A stretch of 8,909 nucleotides of DNA, taken from the NCBI GenBank assembly GCA_900541035.1, contig UQIN01000037.1, forward strand, positions 1-8,909, given 5' to 3'. The notes beneath the pieces are model-generated. The model was not told where the DNA came from and did no database searches. It saw nothing but the letters and a program-made list of their open reading frames with translations. Below, one piece after another: positions 1-5,318 of this stretch (position 1 is the stretch's first letter; each line of letters begins with the position of its first letter). Source of the stretch: an uncultured Collinsella sp. (GTDB lineage Bacteria; Actinomycetota; Coriobacteriia; Coriobacteriales; Coriobacteriaceae). The position numbers and the translations under genes are program-made.

Positions 1-173
1 CGTGTGCTCGGCTCGAGCATAAAGTCAAAACGAATGACGTTTCGATACTGCTGGCTTGCGAATTCGTTAAGAAGCCAAGTCTTTCCTGTCTGGCGGGCTC
101 CCTTAAGCAAGAGAGGTTTGCGATTCGCCCTTGATTTCCAAGCGATAAGTTCACTCATAAGCTGTCGCTGCAT
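1..173 (-). CDS. AAA-family ATPase with DUF4143-type architecture, N-terminal fragment
   Basis: This is the first 57 codons of a gene that runs off the left edge. The protein starts MQRQLMSELIAWK, continues RKPLLLKGARQTGKTWLL and reaches YRNVIRFDFMLEPST. The segment GARQTGKT is a Walker A P-loop (about residues 25-32). It sits in the setting typical of AAA_14/DUF4143 ATPases: a tryptophan-lysine pair, then 'RKPLLLKGARQTGKTW', then a tyrosine-containing strand. In this family the missing part would carry Walker B and a C-terminal DUF4143 domain. The proteins are widespread, often multicopy in gut anaerobes, and of unknown function. The ATG at 173 is preferred because GGGAGG (183-178) lies 4 bases upstream; the in-frame ATG at 158 has no usable Shine-Dalgarno sequence. 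Upstream lies a repeat-rich non-coding stretch, so the gene probably has its own promoter. Family is fairly sure; function is unknown. Confidence 0.8.
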   Translation of the reverse strand, partial: MQRQLMSELIAWKSRANRKPLLLKGARQTGKTWLLNEFASQQYRNVIRFDFMLEPST

Positions 174-196
174 ATTGCCTCCCAACCCTCTCGGCT

Positions 197-202
197 AGTA
201 TA
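197..202 (-). promoter_or_regulatory. Candidate -10 box for the AAA ATPase gene
   Basis: Read on the minus strand, TATACT sits about 24 bases before the ATG at 173. A transcript starting near 190 would have a 17-base leader containing the GGGAGG site. No good -35 is visible. The expected -35 position falls inside the first unit of the 33-bp repeat, so an activator bound there could replace it. This is inference from consensus matching only. Confidence 0.4.
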
Positions 203-216
203 AGGCCATTTGGGCG

Positions 217-305
217 TTTCCATCGAAAAATGTGCGAGACAACCACGTTTTTCCATCGGAAAATGTGGGAGACAACCACGTTTTTCCATCGGAAAATGTG
301 GGAAC
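217..305. repeat. 33-bp tandem repeat, about 2.6 units, with embedded palindrome
   Basis: Units start at 217, 250 and 283. Units 1 and 2 are full length and differ at two positions. Unit 3 matches for about 21 bases and then diverges. Each unit carries TTTTCCATCGGAAAA, a six-base-arm palindrome around ATC. It is intact at 249-263 and 282-296 and degenerate at 216-230. There are no spacers between units, so this is not a CRISPR array. The array ends about 15 bases upstream of the candidate -10 box of the ATPase gene. Thirty-three bases is close to three helical turns, which would put all palindromes on the same DNA face. A regulator-binding array is therefore plausible but unproven. Confidence 0.8.
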
Positions 306-311
306 ACCAAC

Positions 312-384
312 CTAAGTTGCGGTGGAATAGTTCCTAAATGGGCTGGTAAACTGCCAAAACAGGAACTATTCCACCGCAACTTAG
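312..384. repeat. 24-bp perfect inverted repeat with 25-base loop
   Basis: Bases 312-335 are the exact reverse complement of 361-384; 336-360 form the loop. Each arm contains the near-palindrome GGAATAGTTCC or its complement. There is no U-run after either arm, so it is not a standard intrinsic terminator. No coding frame crosses it convincingly. It could be a miniature mobile element, a dispersed genomic repeat, or a structured RNA. I do not recognise a named family. Confidence 0.85.
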
Positions 385-386
385 AG

Positions 387-485
387 CCCCACCGGCGTGC
401 AAAAGAAACGAGCCCGCATCCCTGGGGGACACGAGCTCGTAAACAATACGAGCTCGTAAACAATACATGGTAGGGGCGGTGGGAC
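387..485. repeat. Duplicated tRNA-Leu 3' end plus terminator block (copy 1)
   Basis: This block is a diverged copy of 600-682. In order it holds the 3' part of a TΨC-arm-like sequence, an A-rich run (401-408), an imperfect hairpin (408-416 with 432-440), and the last 18 bases of the tRNA-Leu gene on the minus strand (468-485, same as 665-682). It contains an extra 17-base tandem copy, ACGAGCTCGTAAACAAT at 431-447 and 448-464, which is single and altered in the second block. After base 485 the tRNA similarity stops abruptly. The block looks like the scar of a recombination or integration event at the tRNA 3' end, or the remains of a second tRNA gene. Confidence 0.7.
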
Positions 486-488
486 GTC

Positions 489-513
489 TGCGTATTTGCT
501 GCGCAAATACGCA
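489..513. repeat. 11-bp stem-loop, REP-like
   Basis: TGCGTATTTGC at 489-499 pairs perfectly with 503-513 around a 3-base loop. It lies between the two tRNA-derived blocks. No U-tract follows. The function is unknown; it may be part of a remnant mobile or repetitive sequence. Confidence 0.6.
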
Positions 514-553
514 CCGGCTTCGGCCGCCTGTCGGCGCCCTCGCCGGCTCGCTA

Positions 554-570
554 CGGACGCTGCGCGTCCG
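554..570. repeat. 7-bp GC-rich stem-loop
   Basis: CGGACGC (554-560) and GCGTCCG (564-570) flank a TGC loop, the same loop triplet as in the hairpin at 489-513. It lies in the very GC-rich filler between the two tRNA-derived blocks. No promoter, terminator or coding role is evident. Confidence 0.5.
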
Positions 571-588
571 CTTAACGCTCGCCCCCTC

Positions 589-613
589 GCGGGTTCGAGT
601 CCCGCCGGCATCT
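589..613 (+). pseudogene. Orphan TΨC arm of a tRNA remnant
   Basis: GCGGG, loop TTCGAGT, CCCGC (589-605) is a textbook TΨC stem-loop on the plus strand, followed by a possible acceptor 3' strand to about 612. No matching 5' acceptor strand, D arm or anticodon arm is found upstream, and no CCA follows. It is read as the 3' tail of a broken tRNA gene. A shorter, diverged version of its last bases occurs at 387-400 in the first duplicated block. Confidence 0.5.
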
Positions 614-653
614 AAAAGAAGCGAGCCCGCATCCCTGGGGAACACGGGCTCGC
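614..653 (-). terminator. Intrinsic terminator of tRNA-Leu
   Basis: Read on the minus strand just after the tRNA, GCGAGCCCG (653-645) pairs with CGGGCTCGC (629-621) around a 15-base loop that can itself pair (TCCC with GGGA). TTCTTTT follows (620-614). This is a good Rho-independent terminator 11 bases past the tRNA 3' end. Confidence 0.75.
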
Positions 654-664
654 AAGCAATCACA

Positions 665-749
665 TGGTAGGGGCGGTGGGACTCGAACCCACAATCCTTG
701 CGGCGAGAGATTTTAAGTCTCCTGCGTATGCCAATTCCGCCACGCCCCC
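665..749 (-). tRNA. tRNA-Leu (anticodon UAA)
   Basis: The gene is 85 bases including an encoded CCA. The acceptor stem is GGGGGCG with CGCCCCT (first pair G·U). The D arm is GCG...CGC with GG in the loop. The anticodon stem is GGAGA with TCTCT and the loop is CTTAAAA, giving anticodon TAA. A 13-base variable region with a small CC-GCAA-GG stem marks it as class II. The TΨC arm is GTGGG-TTCGAGT-CCCAC. It follows the TPR-like gene on the same strand by about 30 bases. A possible extended -10 (TG-C-TAGACT) lies at 761-766, without a clear -35, so it may also be read from the upstream gene. The last 18 bases are duplicated at 468-485. Confidence 0.95.
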
Positions 750-780
750 GTGAAACTAGAAGTCTAGCACAAGCCGTCCG

Positions 781-1404
781 TTACGCGTTGACGGCCATCG
801 AGTGTTGGCCCGACTTCTCCAGGAACTCCTGGAACTTGGCTTCGTCGCCCTTGTTCTGGTACTGCAGGGCCAGCAGGTACTCCAAGCGGCAGCGCTTGAC
901 CTTGTCGTCACCGGCATCCTTGAGCATGCGCTCCAGCTCGGGAATGTCGTTGTGGCGCTTGAGGATCATCGTGTCGTACATCAGCTGACACTCGTGCGCG
1001 ACTGCCTCGGCCTGACCGCCCTCAAAGCCCTTGATCTCGTGCAGCAGCTCTTTGGACTTTTTACGGTCCTCCTGGCCAACGTAGTAGTTAAAGGCCTTGA
1101 TCACCAGGTCGACGCGCTGCATCTTGGGGAGGTTGAGCCCCAGCAGCAGGTCGAACATCTCGCTGGCACGCTCGTGGTCCTCGCGCAGCAGATAGGAGTT
1201 CAGACGCAGGTAGTCGCGGTTGTAGCGCGGGTACAGCATGCTGGTGAGTTTGCCGTCGAGCAAACGATCGAACTCGTCCCACTGCTTGGCGGCCATAAGC
1301 TGCTGCAGGCGCTTGAACGTTGTGCGTTTTTTGACGCTAAAGAACACCGACACGGCGATGCAGATGATAACGACGGCGGTCCAGAGTGTGCGGGAATCGG
1401 GCAT
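781..1404 (-). CDS. Membrane-anchored TPR-like hypothetical protein
   Basis: A 207-residue protein. Residues 7-23 form one hydrophobic segment (LWTAVVIICIAVSVFFS) followed by VKKR, which suggests a single N-terminal anchor with the rest in the cytoplasm. From about residue 28 onward the chain is all helix-like, in pairs of roughly 30-35 residues: 28-60, 61-95, 97-127, 133-163 and 172-200. This is the pattern of tetratricopeptide-type scaffolds, with motifs such as 'RCRLEYLLALQYQNKGDEAKFQEFL'. No catalytic motif is visible, so a protein-binding role is the most that can be inferred. AAGGA lies 7 bases before the ATG. It is divergent from the PTS gene and upstream of tRNA-Leu. I do not recognise a named family. 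Confidence 0.85.
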   Translation of the reverse strand: MPDSRTLWTAVVIICIAVSVFFSVKKRTTFKRLQQLMAAKQWDEFDRLLDGKLTSMLYPRYNRDYLRLNSYLLREDHERASEMFDLLLGLNLPKMQRVDLVIKAFNYYVGQEDRKKSKELLHEIKGFEGGQAEAVAHECQLMYDTMILKRHNDIPELERMLKDAGDDKVKRCRLEYLLALQYQNKGDEAKFQEFLEKSGQHSMAVNA

Positions 1405-1459
1405 ATTAGGGTCCTTAGTCGCTCATAAAGCGAGCGGTATGACAACACGTACTAGATGT

Positions 1460-1465
1460 ATTATA
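1460..1465 (-). promoter_or_regulatory. -10 box for the TPR-like gene
   Basis: A perfect TATAAT on the minus strand, 55 bases before the ATG at 1404. The hexamer 17 bases upstream (TGCCAG, 1488-1483) is a poor -35. The same AT-rich spot reads TATTAT on the plus strand, so a weak divergent promoter for the PTS gene is possible but not supported further. Confidence 0.45.
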
Positions 1466-1567
1466 CGCAGCGCGCAAGCAAACTGGCATAAAAGCTCATC
1501 GAGGCCGAGTGCCATCGCTCGCTGCGGTACACTTACCTAAAGTAAACCATGAAGGGAGACATTACCT

Positions 1568-1855
1568 ATGAAGAAGATCGTTTTGGCTTGCGGTGCTGGC
1601 GCTGCTACTTCCACGCTCGTTGCCCAGAAGGTCGCTACCCTGCTCGACGCCAACGGTTATGCCGACAAGTACGAGATCGTGCAGTGCGCCATCTCCGAGG
1701 CCAAGGATTACTGCGACGAGGGCGCTGACCTGCTGATCGCCACCACCGTTGCCCCCGAGGGCCTCACCTGCCCGTACGTGAGTGGCGTGCCCTTCATGAC
1801 CGGCATGAACCGCGTTGCCGCCGAGAAGGCCGTTCTCGACGTCATGGCTCAGTAG
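1568..1855 (+). CDS. PTS sugar transporter subunit IIB, galactitol (GatB) type
   Basis: A 95-residue single-domain protein, the usual length for stand-alone IIB of the galactitol/ascorbate group. The start MKKIVLACGAGAATSTLVAQ holds the phosphorylated cysteine, C8, in the P-loop CGAGAATST. Later segments YEIVQC, DLLIATT and GVPFMTGMN match the GatB pattern. Its family role is to accept phosphate from IIA and pass it to the sugar carried by IIC. GGGAG (1554-1558) lies 9 bases upstream of the ATG. No IIA or IIC gene is next to it; the only partner here is the VOC gene 11 bases downstream. The sugar specificity cannot be read from IIB alone. Confidence 0.9.
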   Translation: MKKIVLACGAGAATSTLVAQKVATLLDANGYADKYEIVQCAISEAKDYCDEGADLLIATTVAPEGLTCPYVSGVPFMTGMNRVAAEKAVLDVMAQ

Positions 1856-1866
1856 GCGCTGACTGC

Positions 1867-2241
1867 ATGAGTGAGCAGAACGCCAACCCGGTAGAGCTCT
1901 TTGGTATGCGCGTTGCCCATGTGGGCATTAACGCCACCGACCCGGCAGACGCCCTGGAGATCGCGGAGCTGTTCTCGACGATGATGGGCCTGCCCGTCAT
2001 CGAGACCCCGGTTTCGTACTTCAACGATTCGCTGGTCGAGATCATGAAGCAGAACGGTCGTGGCACCAAGGGCCACATCGGCTTTGCCGTTAACGACATC
2101 GATGCGGCCGAGAAGTGGTTTGCCGAGCGCGGGCTCGAGGTCAACGAAGAGTCGCGCGCACTGCTGCCCGACGGTGGTACCAAGCTCGTGTACTTTAAGC
2201 GCGAGTTCGCCGGTTTCGCCGTGCACCTGTGCCGCGAGTAG
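1867..2241 (+). CDS. VOC-family (glyoxalase-like) protein resembling the C-terminal domain of some KDPG aldolases
   Basis: A 124-residue protein with one VOC-type βαβββ pair. Strand 1 is VAHVGIN (H18), helix 1 is DALEIAELFSTMMGLPV, and later pieces are LVEIM (E58), GTKGHIGFAVND (H70), the helix DAAEKWFAERG and the last strand GFAVHLCRE (H120). H18, E58, H70 and H120 are possible metal ligands by position. From memory, the segments HVGIN, EIAELFS, EIMK, GHIGF and GFAVHL resemble a C-terminal extension found on some clostridial KHG/KDPG aldolases; here the domain stands alone. It likely forms an operon with the IIB gene, 11 bases apart, with only a weak ribosome site (AGG). Substrate is unknown. 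A role in sugar-acid metabolism is inference. Confidence 0.8.
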   Translation: MSEQNANPVELFGMRVAHVGINATDPADALEIAELFSTMMGLPVIETPVSYFNDSLVEIMKQNGRGTKGHIGFAVNDIDAAEKWFAERGLEVNEESRALLPDGGTKLVYFKREFAGFAVHLCRE

Positions 2242-2263
2242 CGCACAAGCTGCCATAGCTGGC

Positions 2264-2299
2264 AAAAAGGGATAGGGCCGCGTGGCCCTATCCCTTTAT
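2264..2299. terminator. Strong bidirectional intrinsic terminator
   Basis: Two 14-base arms, 2266-2279 and 2284-2297, are perfect complements around the loop GCGT. On the plus strand it ends in TTTATTT after the VOC gene. On the minus strand it ends in TTTTT after the histidine kinase gene, whose stop codon is at 2319-2317. It serves both converging transcripts. Confidence 0.9.
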
Positions 2300-2316
2300 T
2301 TATGTCGAGGGGCTTC

Positions 2317-3612
2317 CTACCGCGGCAGGCGAATCGTAAAGCGGCTGCCGACGCCCTCGACCGAGGTCACGCCGATGACGCCGCCGTGGCTGTCGACGAT
2401 CCACTTGGCGATAGCGAGCCCCAGGCCCGAACCCTGCGCGCCGGCATCGCGCGCGTTGTCGGCGCGGTAGAACCGTTCGAACGCGTGAGCTGCGGATTCC
2501 TGGTTCATGCCGATGCCCTCGTCCTCAACACTTATGTCGATCGTGCCCGCGCCCGCATCCGGCGTCACGCCAAACGAGATGGATGTGCCCGCGTCCGAAT
2601 ACTTGGCGGCGTTCTGCACGATCACGCGCAGAGCCTGCTTCACGAGCGCCACGTCAACGGGCGCGTCGCAGCGCGGGTCGCTGGTAAGTGCGGCATCGTA
2701 CGCCAGTCGATATGTGTGCGCGGCATCGATCATCTGCGATTCCTCGCATACCTCGCCGACCAGTGCGGCCAGGTTAGTATCCGCACGCCGCAGGACCGTG
2801 CGCCCGGCATCGCCGCGCGCCAAAAACAGCAGTTGTTCCACGAGCTCCTGCATGTGCTCGCTTTCGGTCTTGAGCGAGGCGATGGACTCTGCTAGCACGT
2901 CCGGGTCGTCTTTGCCCCAACGATCGAGCATGTTTACGTAGCCCTGAATCACCGCGATGGGCGTGCGCAGCTCGTGGCTCGCGTCGTTGACAAAGCGCAT
3001 CTGCTGCAGCTTTGCCTCTTGCATCTGGCGCAGCAGGCGGTTGAGTGCGACCTCGATACTCGCCAGATCGGCGTCGCCGGTGGTGACGCTCGGCGAGTCG
3101 ACGCTTGCGCGCTCGATAGCCTGCTCCAGCGTTTCCATCTTGCCGCCGGCAAGCTGCATGCGGCCGAGCTCGTCTACGCGCAGGGCCAGGTCGTTGAGCG
3201 GTGCCATGGTGCGGCGCACGCGGCGGGCGCCGCCGAGCATGTTGAACACGCTGATGACCTGCCAGCCTACAACAACGATATAGAGGGGCCACAGCGCGGC
3301 GAGGTCCTGCGCGAGGGGAAAGGTCTTGGTGGTACGCGCAAGCTCGACGGTATAGGTGAGCGTTGCCAGGTCCCAGCCGCGCGCGGGCGTCAGCGACATG
3401 CCGTGAACGGTGGCGCCGGGAATCCAGCCTGCGGTAAACGCGCTGTCAGGCAGCGTCTGGTTGTATCCATAGACGAGGATCGCCGCCGCAATCACCATCA
3501 GCAGCAGATCGAGCCAGACGTAGCTCATCAGGCGGCGCCACATATAGCCCCAGTTGATGGCGCGGGCGATGGAGGTGACGCGCTTGGCCTCGGCGTTACG
3601 CACGGCAGACAT
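2317..3612 (-). CDS. Sensor histidine kinase (two-component system)
   Basis: A 431-residue kinase. Hydrophobic segments at about 31-49 and 108-124 enclose a short extracytoplasmic loop of about 58 residues. After these come a HAMP-like linker (about 125-200), the HisKA domain with FVNDASHELRTPIAVIQGY (phospho-acceptor H213), the N box QALRVIVQNAAKYSD (N334), the G1 box DEGIGM (364-369), an F-box region FERFYRAD and the G2 box GSGLGLAI (394-401). All catalytic motifs are intact. The frame stays open upstream for another 128 codons across the regulator gene, but that part reads as Arg/Pro/Ser-rich nonsense. The ATG at 3612 gives MSAVRNAEAKRV, overlaps the regulator's end by 17 bases, and has GGGGTGG just upstream, so translation is probably coupled. 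The signal sensed is unknown. Confidence 0.93.
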   Translation of the reverse strand: MSAVRNAEAKRVTSIARAINWGYMWRRLMSYVWLDLLLMVIAAAILVYGYNQTLPDSAFTAGWIPGATVHGMSLTPARGWDLATLTYTVELARTTKTFPLAQDLAALWPLYIVVVGWQVISVFNMLGGARRVRRTMAPLNDLALRVDELGRMQLAGGKMETLEQAIERASVDSPSVTTGDADLASIEVALNRLLRQMQEAKLQQMRFVNDASHELRTPIAVIQGYVNMLDRWGKDDPDVLAESIASLKTESEHMQELVEQLLFLARGDAGRTVLRRADTNLAALVGEVCEESQMIDAAHTYRLAYDAALTSDPRCDAPVDVALVKQALRVIVQNAAKYSDAGTSISFGVTPDAGAGTIDISVEDEGIGMNQESAAHAFERFYRADNARDAGAQGSGLGLAIAKWIVDSHGGVIGVTSVEGVGSRFTIRLPR

Positions 3613-4384
3613 AGCCCACCCCGCGCACGGTCTGGATGATGCGGGCGCTGCCAGCGTCCTCGATCTTGGCGCGCAGGTGCGCGATGTGCACGTCGACGTT
3701 GTTGGTGTCGCCCACGTATTCGTAGCCCAGCGCCTCGTGCGCGATGCGCTCGCGCGTGAGCACGGTCTCGGCATGCGCCATAAGCAGGGCGAGGACGTCG
3801 AACTCGCGGGCCGTGAGCGCGATGGGCAAGCCCGCGACCGTGACCTCGCGGCGGTCGGGGTCGAGCACGACCGAGCCCACGATAAGTGCGGCGGGGGAGG
3901 GCGAGGCAGGGGCCTGGGCCGTGTCGCTGGCCGGGGACATCGCAGCGGCATTCCCGGCCGCGTCACCCGCCATGCCCGCCCCAGCGCCAGCTGCACCGCC
4001 AGCGCCCGAAGCCGCCCGCACGGCCTCCGCGCGTTTCAGCGCCACGCGGATCCGTGCGAACAGTTCCTCAATTGCAAATGGCTTGGTCAGGTAATCGTCG
4101 GCGCCGGCATCGAGCCCGGCCACCTTATCCATCACGGCGTCGCGTGCGGTGACCATAATCACCGGCACGTCCTTGTGCTTGCGGACGCGTCGCAGCACCT
4201 CCATGCCGTTGAGCTGCGGCAACAGCACATCGAGCAGAATCAGATCGTAGTTGCGCTCCAGCGCCAGGTCAACGGCGGTGCGGCCATCGGCAGCGTGTTC
4301 CACCTGATAGCCCTCGTGCTCAAGCTCGAGCGTCACAAAGCGGGCGATTTTCTCTTCGTCCTCTACGATCAGGATTCGTGCCAT
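3596..4384 (-). CDS. OmpR/PhoB-family response regulator with long Ala/Gly/Pro linker
   Basis: A 262-residue regulator. The receiver domain (1-120) has the acidic pocket E8-D9, the phosphorylation site D52 in LILLDVLLP, T79 and K101 (LTKPF). The C-terminal winged helix (about 166-262) holds LTAREFDVLALL, NNVDVHIAHLRAKIE and the closing IIQTVRGVGYVCRA, typical of OmpR-type DNA binding. Between them is an unusually long low-complexity linker (about 124-166) of Ala, Gly, Ser, Pro and Met; most relatives have 10-20 residues here. AGGGGC lies a few bases before the ATG. It sits 18 bases after the DUF4342 gene and overlaps the kinase gene, so the three genes form one operon and the kinase is its cognate partner. 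Confidence 0.95.
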   Translation of the reverse strand: MARILIVEDEEKIARFVTLELEHEGYQVEHAADGRTAVDLALERNYDLILLDVLLPQLNGMEVLRRVRKHKDVPVIMVTARDAVMDKVAGLDAGADDYLTKPFAIEELFARIRVALKRAEAVRAASGAGGAAGAGAGMAGDAAGNAAAMSPASDTAQAPASPSPAALIVGSVVLDPDRREVTVAGLPIALTAREFDVLALLMAHAETVLTRERIAHEALGYEYVGDTNNVDVHIAHLRAKIEDAGSARIIQTVRGVGYVCRA

Positions 4385-4402
4385 ACGTGCCCCTATCTGC
4401 GA

Positions 4403-4945
4403 TTACTTGTCGTCGTTCAGATTTTGCTTGATGCCGTCCGCGGCATCGGCGGCGTGGTCCATCAGGTTGTTGATGCTGCCGGGCACGTCGCCGTCGCTGT
4501 CGATGCGGTAGCGCATACCAAAGAACAGGCCAAGCAGCATCAGCCAAATCGTGGCGCCCCAGGCAAACAGGGCGACGATGGGGATCAGGATGGGAATGTT
4601 GAGGATGATGGCGTCGCGGCGCGTGGCGATAAACTTGGTATCCAGGCTCAGGCGGAAGAGCTTTTTGAGGTATTCCCACACGCTGTCCATCTTCTTGGAG
4701 AAGTCGGTCTTTTCGCTCGACTTCTCGTAGGCGGCCTGCGCAGCGACCATCTCGGCCGAGGGCTCATCGACCGGCTCGGACTCGGTGGCGGCGTGCGCCG
4801 ACGTGGTCTGGGTCTTGCCCTGCGACTCGAGCCAAATGATGGCGTCCAGAACGTTGCCGTCGGCAGCGTCGAGCGCCGCCTTGGCATCGGTGTAGCTCAC
4901 GTTGCACTTGGTGCGAATGGTTTCAACTTTTTCGAGGTCGTCCAT
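4403..4945 (-). CDS. UBA-like/DUF4342 membrane protein
   Basis: A 180-residue protein in three parts. Residues 1-42 (VETIRTKCNVSYTDAKAAL, NVLDAIIWLES) match the three-helix UBA-like fold also found at the start of EF-Ts and in DUF4342 proteins. Residues 43-85 are an acidic, low-complexity linker. Residues 85-150 match DUF4342: amphipathic lead-in KKLFRLSLDTKFIATRRD followed by hydrophobic stretch ILNIPILIPIVALFAWG and WLMLLGLFFGM, likely one or two membrane passes. The tail is polar. Function is unknown. Being first in the operon with the response regulator and kinase suggests it feeds or modulates the signalling pair; that is inference. AAGGA lies 6-7 bases before the ATG. Confidence 0.85.
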   Translation of the reverse strand: MDDLEKVETIRTKCNVSYTDAKAALDAADGNVLDAIIWLESQGKTQTTSAHAATESEPVDEPSAEMVAAQAAYEKSSEKTDFSKKMDSVWEYLKKLFRLSLDTKFIATRRDAIILNIPILIPIVALFAWGATIWLMLLGLFFGMRYRIDSDGDVPGSINNLMDHAADAADGIKQNLNDDK

Positions 4946-5063
4946 GACCTGTCCTTTCGTTCGATGGGCGCGACGCCGGGCGATCTGCCCGGGCGCGAGC
5001 GTTGCGTTCGGCGGCCTGCGTTGCGCGGCGTCGCCCCGCCCTTGGTCGAACTCTATAGTGCAG

Positions 5064-5091
5064 GTTATAGATTAAGCGATTCTTGAGCCAA
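5064..5091 (-). promoter_or_regulatory. Candidate promoter of the DUF4342-regulator-kinase operon
   Basis: On the minus strand, TTGGCT (5091-5086) and TATAAC (5069-5064) are separated by 16 bases. This lies about 120 bases before the ATG at 4945, leaving a GC-rich leader. It is a consensus match only; no regulator repeat is evident next to it. Confidence 0.45.
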
Positions 5092-5306
5092 GATTAATGT
5101 TGGATGAGTTTTTTGGTGGTGCGGAGGCGGGCTTTGAGGCAAGCGCAGGCTGAGCGGCTAGAGCCCAGGGGTAAATTTGTGTCCGCACGGCGAGATATAC
5201 TTTTAACGATGTTGATGGGCGTGACAGGGCAAAGTTGCCTGGCGCCTGCGAAACCAGAGGGGCCGCCGTGCCGCATGGTGCAAACGAGCGGGGTCTTGAT
5301 ACAAAC

Positions 5307-5312
5307 AGGAGG
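5307..5312 (+). promoter_or_regulatory. Ribosome binding site fixing a GTG start
   Basis: AGGAGG lies 6 bases before GTG at 5319 and 21 bases before the next in-frame ATG at 5334. The spacing decides for GTG, which also keeps the first β-strand of the enzyme (HIYAMSDIHG). Confidence 0.85.
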
Positions 5313-5318
5313 TCATAA

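Larger units (their letters stand above)
4946..5318. other. Intergenic region between divergent units
   Basis: These 373 bases separate the DUF4342 operon from the metallophosphoesterase gene. They hold the operon promoter (5064-5091) and, on the other side, a GC-rich leader ending in the phosphoesterase ribosome site. A possible plus-strand -10 (TATACT, 5196-5201) has only a weak, badly spaced -35 (TTGTGT, 5177-5182). A leader from there would be about 110 bases with several short GC hairpins, for example GGCAA/UUGCC around 5230-5241. Two open frames of 60-77 codons cross the region but look like chance products. I see no gene here. Confidence 0.6.

Noticed and set aside
1..9. CGTGTGCTC at the very start also matches part of an Illumina adapter.
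   Set aside because: The ATPase reading frame stays open and plausible (FDFMLEPST) through these bases and the adapter's following bases are absent, so chance is the simpler reading.
217..305. The 33-bp repeats as a CRISPR array.
   Set aside because: Units abut each other with no spacers, there are fewer than three, and no cas genes are near.
155..670. Several 60-120 codon open frames on both strands across the repeat region.
   Set aside because: They run through tandem repeats, hairpins and tRNA-derived sequence, lack ribosome sites, and give the kind of false peptides often called from tRNA-rich DNA.
802..1428. A 208-codon plus-strand open frame opposite the TPR-like gene.
   Set aside because: The translation is Leu/Val/Gln-rich with no recognisable motif, while the minus-strand reading has a membrane anchor, regular helical repeats and a good ribosome site.
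3613..3996. A 128-codon upstream extension of the histidine kinase frame.
   Set aside because: It overlaps the conserved DNA-binding domain of the regulator, and its translation is Arg/Pro/Ser nonsense. The ATG at 3612 gives a normal kinase N-terminus.
3554..5086. A 510-codon open frame on the plus strand opposite the response regulator and DUF4342 genes.
   Set aside because: It is antisense to two genes with clear domain matches. The translation is His/Val/Gly/Arg-rich without domains, as GC-rich codon bias often produces.
5228..5297. Short blocks (ACAGGGCAAA, AGCGGGG) that recall the c-di-GMP-I riboswitch.
   Set aside because: The central conserved block and the expected stem order do not fit. 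A covariance-model search with the c-di-GMP-I family would settle it.
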